Shown here: positions 46,855-54,800 of the stretch, in pieces
How positions within the stretch are numbered: position 1 is the first letter of the stretch
How the letters are laid out: each line of letters begins with the position of its first letter
NCBI RefSeq assembly: GCF_001612765.1
Contig: NZ_BDBB01000016.1
Location: forward strand, 62,001 to 126,000
DNA length: 64,000 bases
Source of the DNA: Nocardia arthritidis NBRC 100137
GTDB taxonomy: Bacteria > Actinomycetota > Actinomycetes > Mycobacteriales > Mycobacteriaceae
Direction of reading: 5' to 3'
Notes under the pieces: generated by a model
Database searches by the model: none
What the model was told of the DNA's origin: nothing
The model's input: the letters and a program-made list of their open reading frames with translations, nothing else
Made by a program: the position numbers and the translations under genes

Positions 46855-48324
46855 TCAGCCGTGCGCGACCGGAGCGGTTTCCGGCTGCTGGGCCGGTTGT
46901 GGCCGCCGCGCCCGCAGCAGGACCGCGCCGAAGAGGGCGGCGGCGACACTGAATCCGGCGCTGATCCATGCCCCGGCGGACATGGCGGCGGTGAAGGCGT
47001 CCTTGGCGGGCTCGATGTAGCCCAGCTGGAAAGCGGCGCCGATGGATTCGCGCGCCGCGTCGGGGACGTCGGCGGGCATGTTCGAGGTGAACACGCCGGC
47101 CAGCACGCTACCGAGGACGGCGATGCTGATCGCCATGCCGACCTGCTGGATCGTGTCGTTCATCGCGGAGCCCACACCGGCGTGCTGGAGCGGGATCGCG
47201 CTCATGATCGCCGCGTAGGCGGCCGGACCCGCCAGGCCGCCGCCGATGCCCATCACCAGCATGCTGACCAGAACCCACAGGTACCCGCTCCCGGCCGCGA
47301 GGATGCCGAAGGCCACGCCCATGACGAGCAGTCCCGACACGATGAGCGTCTTGTTGCTCAGAGTCTTGCCCAGTGTCGCGCCGAGGCCGTTGCAGACCGC
47401 CGCCGCCACGGCGTACGGCAGCAGCGCCAGGCCGGCTTTCATCGGACCGTAGCCGAGCACGAACTGGAGGTACTGGGTGAGCATGAGCATGACAGCGCCC
47501 ATGCCGAAGACCATCAGCAGCAGAGTGAGGGAGGTGCCCGTGAAGTCCCGGCTGCGGAACACCGCCAAGGGCAGCATGGGATGTGCTGAGCGGCTCTCCC
47601 AGACGACGAAGCCGGTCGCCGCGAGGACGGCCAGCACGATCACGCCGATGTTCCACTCCCGCTCGATGACCACGTAGACCGTCGCGCTCAGCGCTACGAC
47701 GGACAGGACAACGCCGACGAGGTCGACCGGCCGTTGTTCGCCGGTGGTTTCGGGCATCAGCACGACGGCCGCGATGATCGCCAGCGCCGCCACCGGGATA
47801 TTGAGCAGGAACACCGACCCCCACCAGTAGTGCTGGAGCAGGAAGCCGCCCAGCGTGGGCCCGGCCACGATGCCGACCATGGACACCGTCGACCAGGCCG
47901 CCATCGCCGTGCGCCGTTCGTCCTCGGCGAAGGTGGTCATGAGGATCGACAAAGTCGACGGCATCAACAGCGACCCGCCGACGCCCATCGCGACGCGGGC
48001 GGCCACGACCTGCCAAGGTTCGGTCGCCAGCACGGCGGCCAGCGACGCCACCCCGAACACGGCCAGCCCGGTGATCAGCGCGCGTCGTCTGCCGAACCGG
48101 TCGGACAGGCTTCCGGCGGTGAGGAGGAGCCCGGCGAAGACCAGCACGTAGGCATCCAGAATCCACTGCACGTCCGACGGTGTGGCGCCTAGCTCCCGGA
48201 TCAGCGACGGAATCGCGAGATTGAGCACGGTGCTGTCGAGCATCAGCACGAGCAAGGACAGACAGAGGACCCCCAGGACCCACCAGCGGCGGGGGTCTCG
48301 TACAATGTTCGATTCCACTCGCAC
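46855..48324 (-). CDS. MFS drug exporter, DHA2 (EmrB/QacA) type
   Basis: A 489-residue, about 14-helix major facilitator. The start RDPRRWWVLGVLCLSLLVLMLDSTVLNLA, the D1 region and the motif A GSLSDRFGRRRAL are typical of the EmrB/QacA proton antiporters that export drugs and dyes. Motif C-like GIVAGPTLGGFLL is present. The start is a GTG at 48324 or a GTG at 48318. It diverges from a TetR gene with a very short shared operator region, so the exporter is probably derepressed by a TetR ligand. Confidence 0.93.
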   Translation of the reverse strand: MRVESNIVRDPRRWWVLGVLCLSLLVLMLDSTVLNLAIPSLIRELGATPSDVQWILDAYVLVFAGLLLTAGSLSDRFGRRRALITGLAVFGVASLAAVLATEPWQVVAARVAMGVGGSLLMPSTLSILMTTFAEDERRTAMAAWSTVSMVGIVAGPTLGGFLLQHYWWGSVFLLNIPVAALAIIAAVVLMPETTGEQRPVDLVGVVLSVVALSATVYVVIEREWNIGVIVLAVLAATGFVVWESRSAHPMLPLAVFRSRDFTGTSLTLLLMVFGMGAVMLMLTQYLQFVLGYGPMKAGLALLPYAVAAAVCNGLGATLGKTLSNKTLIVSGLLVMGVAFGILAAGSGYLWVLVSMLVMGIGGGLAGPAAYAAIMSAIPLQHAGVGSAMNDTIQQVGMAISIAVLGSVLAGVFTSNMPADVPDAARESIGAAFQLGYIEPAKDAFTAAMSAGAWISAGFSVAAALFGAVLLRARRPQPAQQPETAPVAHG

Positions 48325-48364
48325 AGCGTACGAGAAACTCGAACACTGTGCGAGAGATTATAAG
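48307..48364. promoter_or_regulatory. Shared operator and overlapping divergent -10 elements
   Basis: Nested inverted repeats: GTTCGA (48307) with TCGAAC (48339), CTCGCACAG (48318-48326) with CTGTGCGAG (48346-48354), and CGAG-AAA-CTCG (48331-48341). ATTATAAG at 48357-48364 contains TATAAT on the - strand (exporter) and TATAAG on the + strand (tetR), so the two -10 hexamers share bases. The tetR GTG is 8 bases from its hexamer. Confidence 0.75.
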
Positions 48365-48372
48365 ATCGTGTC

Positions 48373-49119
48373 GTGACCAAGCAGTTCGCCTCGGTATGGA
48401 CCAAGCAACCCCGCCAGCCCAAGACATCCGGGTTGCACCGGGAGCAGATCATCGCCGCCGCGGTCGAGATCCTCGACGCCGAAGGGCTGGAGTCGCTGAG
48501 CATGCGCAAGCTCGGCGCGAAGCTGGGCGCGGGCGCGACCAGTCTCTACTGGCACGTCTCCAACAAGGAGGAATTGCTGGAGTTGGTGCTCGACCAGTTC
48601 TGGGGGGTGGTGCAGATCCCCGAGCCCGAACAGGCGGCGTCCTGGCGCGAAGTGCTGACCACTTTCGCCTACAGCTTGCGCGCGTCCGTTCGGGAGCATC
48701 CGTGGAGCGTCTCGCTGGTCGGGCAGCTGCCCAGTATCGGTCCCAACTCGCTGCGGCTGAGTGATCGGTTGCGCCGCGCCTTCGTCCGGGCCGGGTTCGA
48801 GGGTGTGGACATCTACCTGGCCAGCGGAACGGTCATGTGCTTCGTCCTCGGTCAGGTGATTCCCGAGATCGCGTGGGAGAAGGCGTCGAAGGGGGTCGAG
48901 ACCGACATCGATGGCATCCTGCGCGTGATGGACGAGGTGGGGAGCGACTATCCCGAGATGCTCGCGGACTACCGGGCGACCGTGCCAGCTGATCAGGAGG
49001 CGGGGCGGGCCATGGCCTTCGACTTCGGCTTGCTCTGCGTCCTGGATGGTTTGCAGGCGCGCCTGCGTGCGATGTCGGAATCTCCAGGGTCGCCCCGAAC
49101 GGGGGTATCGGGCGAGTGA
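48373..49119 (+). CDS. TetR-family repressor
   Basis: 248 residues. The N-terminal helix-turn-helix (about 25-70) has GLESLSMRKLGAKLGAGATSLYWHV, the TetR class with tryptophan typical of TetR_C_1-type proteins; the ligand domain follows. The GTG at 48373 has no ribosome site and lies 8 bases after TATAAG, so it may be leaderless. Divergent from the DHA2 exporter over 48 bases of nested inverted repeats, it is very likely its ligand-responsive repressor and represses itself too. Confidence 0.92.
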   Translation: MTKQFASVWTKQPRQPKTSGLHREQIIAAAVEILDAEGLESLSMRKLGAKLGAGATSLYWHVSNKEELLELVLDQFWGVVQIPEPEQAASWREVLTTFAYSLRASVREHPWSVSLVGQLPSIGPNSLRLSDRLRRAFVRAGFEGVDIYLASGTVMCFVLGQVIPEIAWEKASKGVETDIDGILRVMDEVGSDYPEMLADYRATVPADQEAGRAMAFDFGLLCVLDGLQARLRAMSESPGSPRTGVSGE

Positions 49120-49271
49120 CCTGGACAAGACTGGAACGGGTTATTTTTGATATAATGCGTGCGGATCGACGGTATTGTGCGAACAAAATGATACTCGTTC
49201 TATAGACCGTCTCGCGGCAGGCGCGTGGCCACGCGGCGCAGTCCGCCGCAGTTGTGCAGAAAGGCGTCTGC
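49120..49271 (+). promoter_or_regulatory. AT-rich promoter region of the decarboxylase-like gene
   Basis: A consensus -10 TATAAT (49151-49156) lies in an unusually AT-rich stretch (49141-49205), along with GATACT at 49190-49195 and a GAAC...GTTC bracket (49181-49200). It supplies one or more strong starts for the downstream gene. Confidence 0.55.
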
Positions 49272-50000
49272 GTGAGTACGCACACCGTTCTCGGCCGAGA
49301 GGTGCGAATGCCGGTCCGCATCCGGCTCGCGCGCGCGTTCATGGCGACCTACCTGGTGCCCGCCGAGCCGGCGCAGCGCCTCATCGACTACTCCGGCCTG
49401 CGGCTGCTCCGGTTGCCGGGCGGACGGGCGATGTGCACGCTGGTCTTCGTCGACTACGTCGACGGCGATCTGGGCCCCTACAACGAGTTCGGCGTCTCGT
49501 TCATGGTGCGCCACCACACCGCGGGCGCGAGCTCGGGATTCGGGGATCTGCGGGCGCTGGCGTCTGGGCAGGCCGGCGTATTGATCCACCGGCTGCCGGT
49601 CGACGGTGATTTCACCCTCGCCGCAGGACGCGGTATCTGGGGATTTCCGAAAGAACTCGCCGAATTCACCGTTGACCACGGTGGCTGGACGCGTACCGGC
49701 GCGCTGTGCCAGAACGGGCAGCTCATCGCGGATCTCACGATACGGCCCGGGTTCGCGACTCCGAACCGCGCCACCGGGTCCTCGTTCGACGCCTATTCGC
49801 ACATCGATGGCGTCACCCGATGCACGCGCTGGGAGATGCGGCCTTCGGGCATGCGAGCGCGTTTCGGCGGAGCCCAGCTGACCCTCGGAGACCATGAGAT
49901 CGCGGCGGAACTCCGGTCGCTCGGCCTGCCGAAGCGCGCGGTGATGTCCTCGTCCGTCTCGCGACTGGCCATGACGTTCGAAGACGCGATCGCGGTCTGA
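49272..50000 (+). CDS. Acetoacetate-decarboxylase-like protein
   Basis: 242 residues with the acetoacetate decarboxylase beta-barrel fold. The start RIRLARAFMATYLVPAEPAQRLI, the middle GPYNEFGVSFMVRH and GRGIWGFPKELAEF are typical of the superfamily. The lysine of GFPKE is at the position where these proteins place a reactive or binding Lys, but the Glu-Lys pair of true acetoacetate decarboxylase is not clear, so a different small acid or aldehyde is likely. The GTG has AGAAAGG 7 bases upstream. It follows the TetR gene in the same direction but has its own promoter. Confidence 0.8.
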   Translation: MSTHTVLGREVRMPVRIRLARAFMATYLVPAEPAQRLIDYSGLRLLRLPGGRAMCTLVFVDYVDGDLGPYNEFGVSFMVRHHTAGASSGFGDLRALASGQAGVLIHRLPVDGDFTLAAGRGIWGFPKELAEFTVDHGGWTRTGALCQNGQLIADLTIRPGFATPNRATGSSFDAYSHIDGVTRCTRWEMRPSGMRARFGGAQLTLGDHEIAAELRSLGLPKRAVMSSSVSRLAMTFEDAIAV

Positions 50001-50550
50001 CGCCGCTGGGTAACCACCCGGTCACGGGCGGGCCGGGAGCGTGGACGGTCCCCATGGCGCCGGTTACGCTGACGTAGCTGATAATTTGCCATTGCTCTCG
50101 GCTATGGAGTGTGCCCGTGGTCGTCACCAACCGGATCTGCGCGCCTGAATTCGGGTGTGAACTGCGGCGATCATGCGAGTCACGGCGACTTGCGGGAGCC
50201 GTTCGCCAGGCCGTATGCGTCTGGCAAACATGGTTGCGGCCAGGTAGGGGAGCCCTTGGAGTTGCCGCCGGTCCTCCGAGCGATGTGAGGGTTGGCGCGC
50301 ACGCCAGGACGAACGCTCCGGCGCGCGTCCCGTCACCGATCGCTTTCCCACGGCCGGTGCGGACCAGCCGCCGGTTTCCACTCCTCCCACTAGCGTGGTT
50401 CGGTGTGACTACCGTGCGGTCCGGCGCGAAGCTGCGCGTCGGAAGAACCCTTTGCGCCAGGAGACACCACTTCTCGCGGCACTTGCGTGCCGGCCACGCG
50501 ACCCGCACGTGGGCGGATGCTACAGGGCGCTCGATCCGAACCGAGGCGGC
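50001..50550. other. 550-base stretch without a supportable gene
   Basis: A promoter-like GATAAT lies near 50080 and an open frame covers 50111-50554, but it has no family-like motif, is rich in Arg/Cys/Trp in an irregular way and overlaps the start of the next gene. I treat the region as non-coding or decayed. It should contain the promoter of the DUF202-sulfatase unit. Confidence 0.4.
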
Positions 50551-50916
50551 GTGACGCTGCCGAATCCGGATGCCGAATCGGAAGAGGGCGAAGAGGAACT
50601 CGACTACCGCTTCACGCTCGCGAACGAGCGCACCTTCCTGGCCTGGATGCGGACCGCGCTGGGGCTGCTGGCCGGTGGCGTCGCGGTGCACACACTGGTC
50701 CAGTCGTTCCGGATCGCGGGACTGCGGCGCGCCATCGCGTTGAGCTGCCTGGTCTTGGCGACGGTCGTCGCGGTCGGCGCGTACGCGCACTGGCGGCGCA
50801 TCGGCGTGGCCATGCGGCGCGGCGATCCGCTGCCGGAGACGGCGCTGGTGCCGATCCTGTCGGCGGGCATCGCGATCGTCTCGGTGCTGGCGGGTGTGGC
50901 GGTGCTGCTGCGATGA
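50551..50916 (+). CDS. DUF202 (YidH-type) membrane protein
   Basis: 121 residues with the family signature FTLANERTFLAWMRTALGLLAGGVA and three hydrophobic helices (about 34-54, 62-82, 99-118), preceded by an acidic segment (DAESEEGEEELDYR). DUF202 membrane proteins occur in pairs in actinomycetes; function unknown. The GTG at 50551 is the plausible start; longer extension has no family features. The second DUF202 gene overlaps its end by 4 bases (ATGA). Confidence 0.85.
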   Translation: MTLPNPDAESEEGEEELDYRFTLANERTFLAWMRTALGLLAGGVAVHTLVQSFRIAGLRRAIALSCLVLATVVAVGAYAHWRRIGVAMRRGDPLPETALVPILSAGIAIVSVLAGVAVLLR

Positions 50917-51221
50917 GCGCGCCGCATCTGTCCGCCGAACGCACCGCATTGGCGTGGCGGCGCACCGCCGTGTCGGCGATGGTCGTCGGCACGCTGCTCG
51001 TGCATCAGGCGCTGGGCAGCGAGTGGCGCGCGGCCGCGGTCGCGCCCATCGGCGCCGCGATTGCGATGGCGGCGCTGGCCGGGGCCTGCTACCTGCGCAA
51101 CCGCGGGCTTCGCCGAGGCCAATACGCCGATGGCGGGCGCGTCATCGCCGGGACGGCGATGGCGGTGGTCGTGGTCGCGCTGGCCGCCGCGGCGGCCGGT
51201 TCTCTCGAACCGCTGCCCTGA
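50913..51221 (+). CDS. Second DUF202-type membrane protein
   Basis: 102 residues with LSAERTALAWRRTAVSAMVVGTLL, a short form of the DUF202 signature, and three hydrophobic helices. Overlap with the previous gene (ATGA) means they are translated together and could form a heteromeric membrane complex. The alkylsulfatase starts 47 bases downstream with its own good ribosome site, so all three may share a transcript. Confidence 0.85.
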   Translation: MSAPHLSAERTALAWRRTAVSAMVVGTLLVHQALGSEWRAAAVAPIGAAIAMAALAGACYLRNRGLRRGQYADGGRVIAGTAMAVVVVALAAAAAGSLEPLP

Positions 51222-51268
51222 AGGGCCGGCGGCCCAGCAAGGTTGGCCGAGACGACAGGAGGACGACA

Positions 51269-53170
51269 ATGAGCACAGCGAGCGAGCCGAGCGGCTTCAT
51301 CGTCGCGGAGCACGAGCGCGCGACCGCCGCACTGCCCTTCGCCGACACGGCCGATCTGGCCGACTCCGAGCGCGGTTTCATCGCCGCGCTGGAGCCCGGC
51401 TTGGTCACCTCCGAGGACGGAACCGTCGTGTGGGACAACGACTCCTATTCGTTCCTGCAGGAACTCTGCCCGGCCTCGGTGCATCCCAGTCTGTGGCGGC
51501 AGTCGGGCCTCGCGATGCGGCAAGGGTTGTTCGAGGTGTGCGAGGGCATCTATCAGATCCGCGGTTTCGACATCTCCAATATGACGCTGGTCGAAGGCGA
51601 AACCGGCGTCCTCGTGATCGATCCGCTGATCTCCGCCGAGACCGCGGCGGCCGGTCTCGCGCTCTACCGCGCCCATCGGGGCGACCGGCCGGTGACCGGC
51701 CTGGTCTATACGCATTCGCACATCGACCACTTCGGCGGGGCATGCGGGGTCACCACCGCGGCGGCGGTCGATGAAGGGCGCTGTCCGGTGCTGGCGCCGG
51801 CCGGTTTCCTGGAACACGCGGTGGCCGAGAACATCTACGCGGGTACGGCGATGGCGCGCCGTGCCGGGTACATGTACGGGGCCGTGTTGCCGCGCGGACC
51901 GCTGGGCGCGGTGGGCTCCGGGCTCGGTCAGACCACGTCTGTCGGCACGGTCACGCTGATCCCGCCGACGGTCGACATCACGGCTACCGGTCAAGAGGAG
52001 ACGATCGACGGCATACGGATGGTCTTCCAGCTCACCCCGGGCACCGAAGCGCCCGCGGAGATGAACTTCCACTTCCCCGACCGCCGCGCCCTCTGCATGG
52101 CGGAGAACGCGACCCACACGCTGCACAACGTTCTTACGTTGCGCGGCGCGCTGGTACGCGACGCTCATGTCTGGGCGAGATATCTGACCGAGGCGATCAA
52201 CCTGTTCGCCCGCGATTGCGACGTCGTCTTCGCCTCGCACCATTGGCCGACCTGGGGCACCGCGCGCTTGGTGGAATTCCTCTCGCTGCAACGCGACCTG
52301 TACGGGTACCTGCACGACCAGACCGTCCGCCTGCTGAATCAGGGTTACGTGGGCGCGGAGATCGCCGAACTGGTCACTCTTCCGCCGGCCATCGAGCAGG
52401 CCTGGCACACGCGCGGATACTACGGTTCGGTCAGTCACAACGTGAAGGCCGTCTACCAGCGCTATATGGGCTGGTTCGACGGCAACCCCGCACATCTCTG
52501 GGAGCATCCGCCGGTCGAATCGGCGCGGCGGCACGTGGAATTCATGGGCGGCGCGGACGAAGTGCTGCGCAAGGCCCGGGCTTCCTACGACGCCGGGGAC
52601 TACCGCTGGGTGGCCCAGGTGCTCAACTACGTCATCTTCGCCGAACCGGACAACGACGACGCGAAGCAGTTGCAGGCCACGACGTTCGAACAACTGGGCT
52701 ACGGGGCGGAGAACGCGACCTGGCGCAACTTCTATCTCAGCGGAGCCTACGAGCTGCGCTACGGCTCGTTCGGCACGCCCACCAAGAGCGAATCGCCGAC
52801 CATGCTGGCCGCACTGAGCATCGACCAGATCTTCGACGCCTTGGCCCTGCGCGTCGACGGGCCCAAGGCGTGGAACCATCGGCTCGTGACGGACTGGATA
52901 CTCACCGACCAGGACCGCACCCACCGGCTCGAATTGCGCAACGGCCGCCTCACCCACTTCGACGTCGCGCCCGGCATGAGCTTGCCGGAACCGGACGCCA
53001 CGTTCACCCTGGCCAAGTCCACCCTGATCCGAGTGTTGCTGGCCGGTGACGACTTCGGCGTCGCGGCGGCCGCGGGCGACATCGTCATCGAGGGAGATGT
53101 CACCAAGCTGGCCGAACTGGTCGGCATCTTCGACGCTCCCGATCCCGATTTCGCGATCGTCACCCCGTAG
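51269..53170 (+). CDS. Alkyl sulfatase, SdsA1/BDS1-type class III
   Basis: A 633-residue zinc alkylsulfatase that hydrolyses primary alkyl sulfates such as detergents to alcohol and sulfate. An MBL domain carries THSHIDHFGG (His149, His151, Asp153, His154), with AENATHTLHN and FASHHWPTWG further on. The dimerisation domain (about 385-500) and a C-terminal SCP2-like sterol-carrier domain (about 520-630; DQIFDALALRVDGPKAW) follow, the full SdsA1 architecture. No secretion signal is visible, so it is cytoplasmic. ACAGGAGG precedes the ATG. Confidence 0.92.
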   Translation: MSTASEPSGFIVAEHERATAALPFADTADLADSERGFIAALEPGLVTSEDGTVVWDNDSYSFLQELCPASVHPSLWRQSGLAMRQGLFEVCEGIYQIRGFDISNMTLVEGETGVLVIDPLISAETAAAGLALYRAHRGDRPVTGLVYTHSHIDHFGGACGVTTAAAVDEGRCPVLAPAGFLEHAVAENIYAGTAMARRAGYMYGAVLPRGPLGAVGSGLGQTTSVGTVTLIPPTVDITATGQEETIDGIRMVFQLTPGTEAPAEMNFHFPDRRALCMAENATHTLHNVLTLRGALVRDAHVWARYLTEAINLFARDCDVVFASHHWPTWGTARLVEFLSLQRDLYGYLHDQTVRLLNQGYVGAEIAELVTLPPAIEQAWHTRGYYGSVSHNVKAVYQRYMGWFDGNPAHLWEHPPVESARRHVEFMGGADEVLRKARASYDAGDYRWVAQVLNYVIFAEPDNDDAKQLQATTFEQLGYGAENATWRNFYLSGAYELRYGSFGTPTKSESPTMLAALSIDQIFDALALRVDGPKAWNHRLVTDWILTDQDRTHRLELRNGRLTHFDVAPGMSLPEPDATFTLAKSTLIRVLLAGDDFGVAAAAGDIVIEGDVTKLAELVGIFDAPDPDFAIVTP

Positions 53171-53196
53171 CCTCCGGCCCGCGCCGGGTGCCCGGG

Positions 53197-53715
53197 TCAG
53201 ACCGACGTCGGCAACGTCGCGAGGTACCGGCCCGCGACGAAGCGCTGGATCAGCCGCACGACGGGGCCGCCGAGCCTGGTGTACCAGGTCGCGGGACGGG
53301 AGAACGCGACGATCAGTCCGTACACCGCGTCATCGGCGGGGTCGTACTCGACGGCGAACAGTTCTTCGCCGGACGCCGGATGTCCGGGCAAGGTCCCGTA
53401 CGCGAACCCCCGCCGGTCCGGCTCGTCGAGTACGTACACCACGCGGCACGGCGCGGTGATTCCGAATGGACCCACCCCGAGCCGCACAGTGATGGAGGTA
53501 CCGGGTTCGGCCGTCGGGGTGTCGGCGGATCGAAAGATTCCGGTGCCCTTCTGCACCCGGTAGGCAGAGATCTCCGCCCCCGCCTGCTCGAACAGCGCGC
53601 GCCCCCGGCCGATGCGCCGCCGCAGCCGTAACCCGTGATATCCCTCCGGCAGCACACCTCGGGTCGCCCCGACTGGGGAATATGTGAACGACGACCGACC
53701 GAGCCCATCCGCCAT
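53197..53715 (-). CDS. DUF1990 family protein
   Basis: 172 residues. The start DGLGRSSFTYSPVGATRG and later PEGYHGLRLRRRIGRGRALFEQA with GFAYGTLPGHPASGEELFAVEYD match the DUF1990 family of actinomycetes and plants, a START-like fold of unknown function. The stop is 26 bases from the convergent sulfatase stop. The ATG lies 6 bases after a CAAGAT hexamer on the - strand, so it may be leaderless. Confidence 0.88.
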   Translation of the reverse strand: MADGLGRSSFTYSPVGATRGVLPEGYHGLRLRRRIGRGRALFEQAGAEISAYRVQKGTGIFRSADTPTAEPGTSITVRLGVGPFGITAPCRVVYVLDEPDRRGFAYGTLPGHPASGEELFAVEYDPADDAVYGLIVAFSRPATWYTRLGGPVVRLIQRFVAGRYLATLPTSV

Positions 53716-53830
53716 GCCCTGATCTTGGCCTCACCGCGCCCGGTCTCGCCACCTCGGACAGCCGACACGCCGGTCCCGATCGAATCGGGCTTCTCCGAAG
53801 ACGCGACCCGACGCGTGACGATGCGGCGGA

Positions 53831-54409
53831 TCATCGCGTGCTGAGCCCCGGGCGCACCGGTTTGAGTCGCAGGGGAGTGAGGTGGAGGAGCCCGAGGGGG
53901 TCCAGATACTCGCGCGTGTGGCGTCGGCCGCCCTCGGCGCGGGCTCCCCAGTGCAGACATGCCGTCACACATCCCGGATGCCCGGACTCGAGCGTCCCGA
54001 TCCGGGTGCCGCGGCCGACCCGCCTGCCCACGGGAACCTCGGCGCGGACGGGCTCGTAAGTCGTGCGCAGGCCGCCGGGGTGATGGATGGACACGACCGG
54101 CTTGTCTGCCACGGTTCCGGCGAACACGACGATCCCTTCTCCCGCGGCGAGCACGGCCTGACCCCCGATGCCTGCCAGATCCACCCCGCGATGGCCCGGT
54201 AGCCAGTTGTGCGCGGGTTTGTCGAAGTGCCGTTCGACCGCCGGGCGTGGTTGCAGCGGCCAGCCGAACCGACCTTCGGGCCCGGCTGTCGCGGTCGGCG
54301 CCGTCGCGACGAGCGCGGTGATGCCGAGAGCCAAGGCCGAAGAAAGACACCGAGCAGGCCCCATGCCATTCGAACTGGTCATTCGTGCCGGGGCGGAAGG
54401 ACCGGTCAC
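53831..54409 (-). CDS. Secreted M23-fold (LytM-like) protein with altered active-site motif
   Basis: 192 residues if started at the GTG overlapping the stop of the preceding small gene (GTGA). A signal peptide follows (SSALALGITALVATAPTATA), then the M23 metallopeptidase fold: HRGVDLAGIGGQAVLA with the zinc His and Asp, and VSIHHPGGLRTTYEPV. The usual HxH motif reads CLHWG, so the first His is replaced by Cys; the second, zinc-binding His is kept. It might be a weak or non-catalytic cell-wall-binding member. A homologue occurs next to rpsB in mycobacteria. An ATG at 54382 is an alternative start. Confidence 0.85.
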   Translation of the reverse strand: MTGPSAPARMTSSNGMGPARCLSSALALGITALVATAPTATAGPEGRFGWPLQPRPAVERHFDKPAHNWLPGHRGVDLAGIGGQAVLAAGEGIVVFAGTVADKPVVSIHHPGGLRTTYEPVRAEVPVGRRVGRGTRIGTLESGHPGCVTACLHWGARAEGGRRHTREYLDPLGLLHLTPLRLKPVRPGLSTR

Positions 54410-54687
54410 GCCCCGCAGAGGGGTGCGGGCGGTGCGCACAGGTCGCCACCTGAGGCGGAAGTCGTCTCGAGTTGCTCGTCCCCGCCCGCGCCGAACCCGG
54501 ATTGCCGGAACGACAGTGGCGCGCGCCGCAGCAGGTCGGACAGAGACGGCAGGCAAACGGACCCCGTACACGCCCCGCGCACGGGTTCAGCGGCAGGAGT
54601 CTCGGCCCCGACCGGCGCAGCGGCGACGACGCCGAGCACGAAGAACAGGGGGACGAGGAAGGTGGTCGCGGTGGAGAACGGTTTCAT
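54406..54687 (-). CDS. Small secreted protein coupled to the M23 gene
   Basis: 93 residues, not recognised. An N-terminal signal peptide (MKPFSTATTFLVPLFFVLGVV, cleavage after AGA near 28) is followed by four Cys (ACTGSVC near 40-46 and CAPPAPLC at the end), suggesting two disulfides, separated by a Ser/Gly-rich middle. The ATG has GGAAGG/GGAG nearby. The stop overlaps the GTG of the M23-like gene, so both secreted products are probably made together. Confidence 0.65.
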   Translation of the reverse strand: MKPFSTATTFLVPLFFVLGVVAAAPVGAETPAAEPVRGACTGSVCLPSLSDLLRRAPLSFRQSGFGAGGDEQLETTSASGGDLCAPPAPLCGA

Positions 54688-54737
54688 GGCTCCAGCCTTC
54701 CGTGGTTGCGGCGCCTCCCAGGGCTCGATCCGTGGAA

Positions 54738-54746
54738 TGTGGATAA
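54738..54746 (-). promoter_or_regulatory. DnaA-box match TTATCCACA
   Basis: The - strand reads TTATCCACA, the classical DnaA box. A weaker relative, CTTTCCACA, lies at 54757-54765. No origin-like cluster or dnaA/dnaN gene is present. Confidence 0.4.
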
Positions 54747-54800
54747 CGCGCTCGCTTGTGGAAAGCTGGCGTTCCGGCTGGTCAAGGCTCCGGATCGAAC

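Noticed and set aside
50111..50554. Open frame of 147 codons with an upstream GATAAT.
   Set aside because: No recognisable motif, irregular composition and overlap with the DUF202 gene start; not called as a gene.
54738..54746. DnaA-box match as a replication origin.
   Set aside because: Single perfect box, no dnaA/dnaN and no AT-rich unwinding region.
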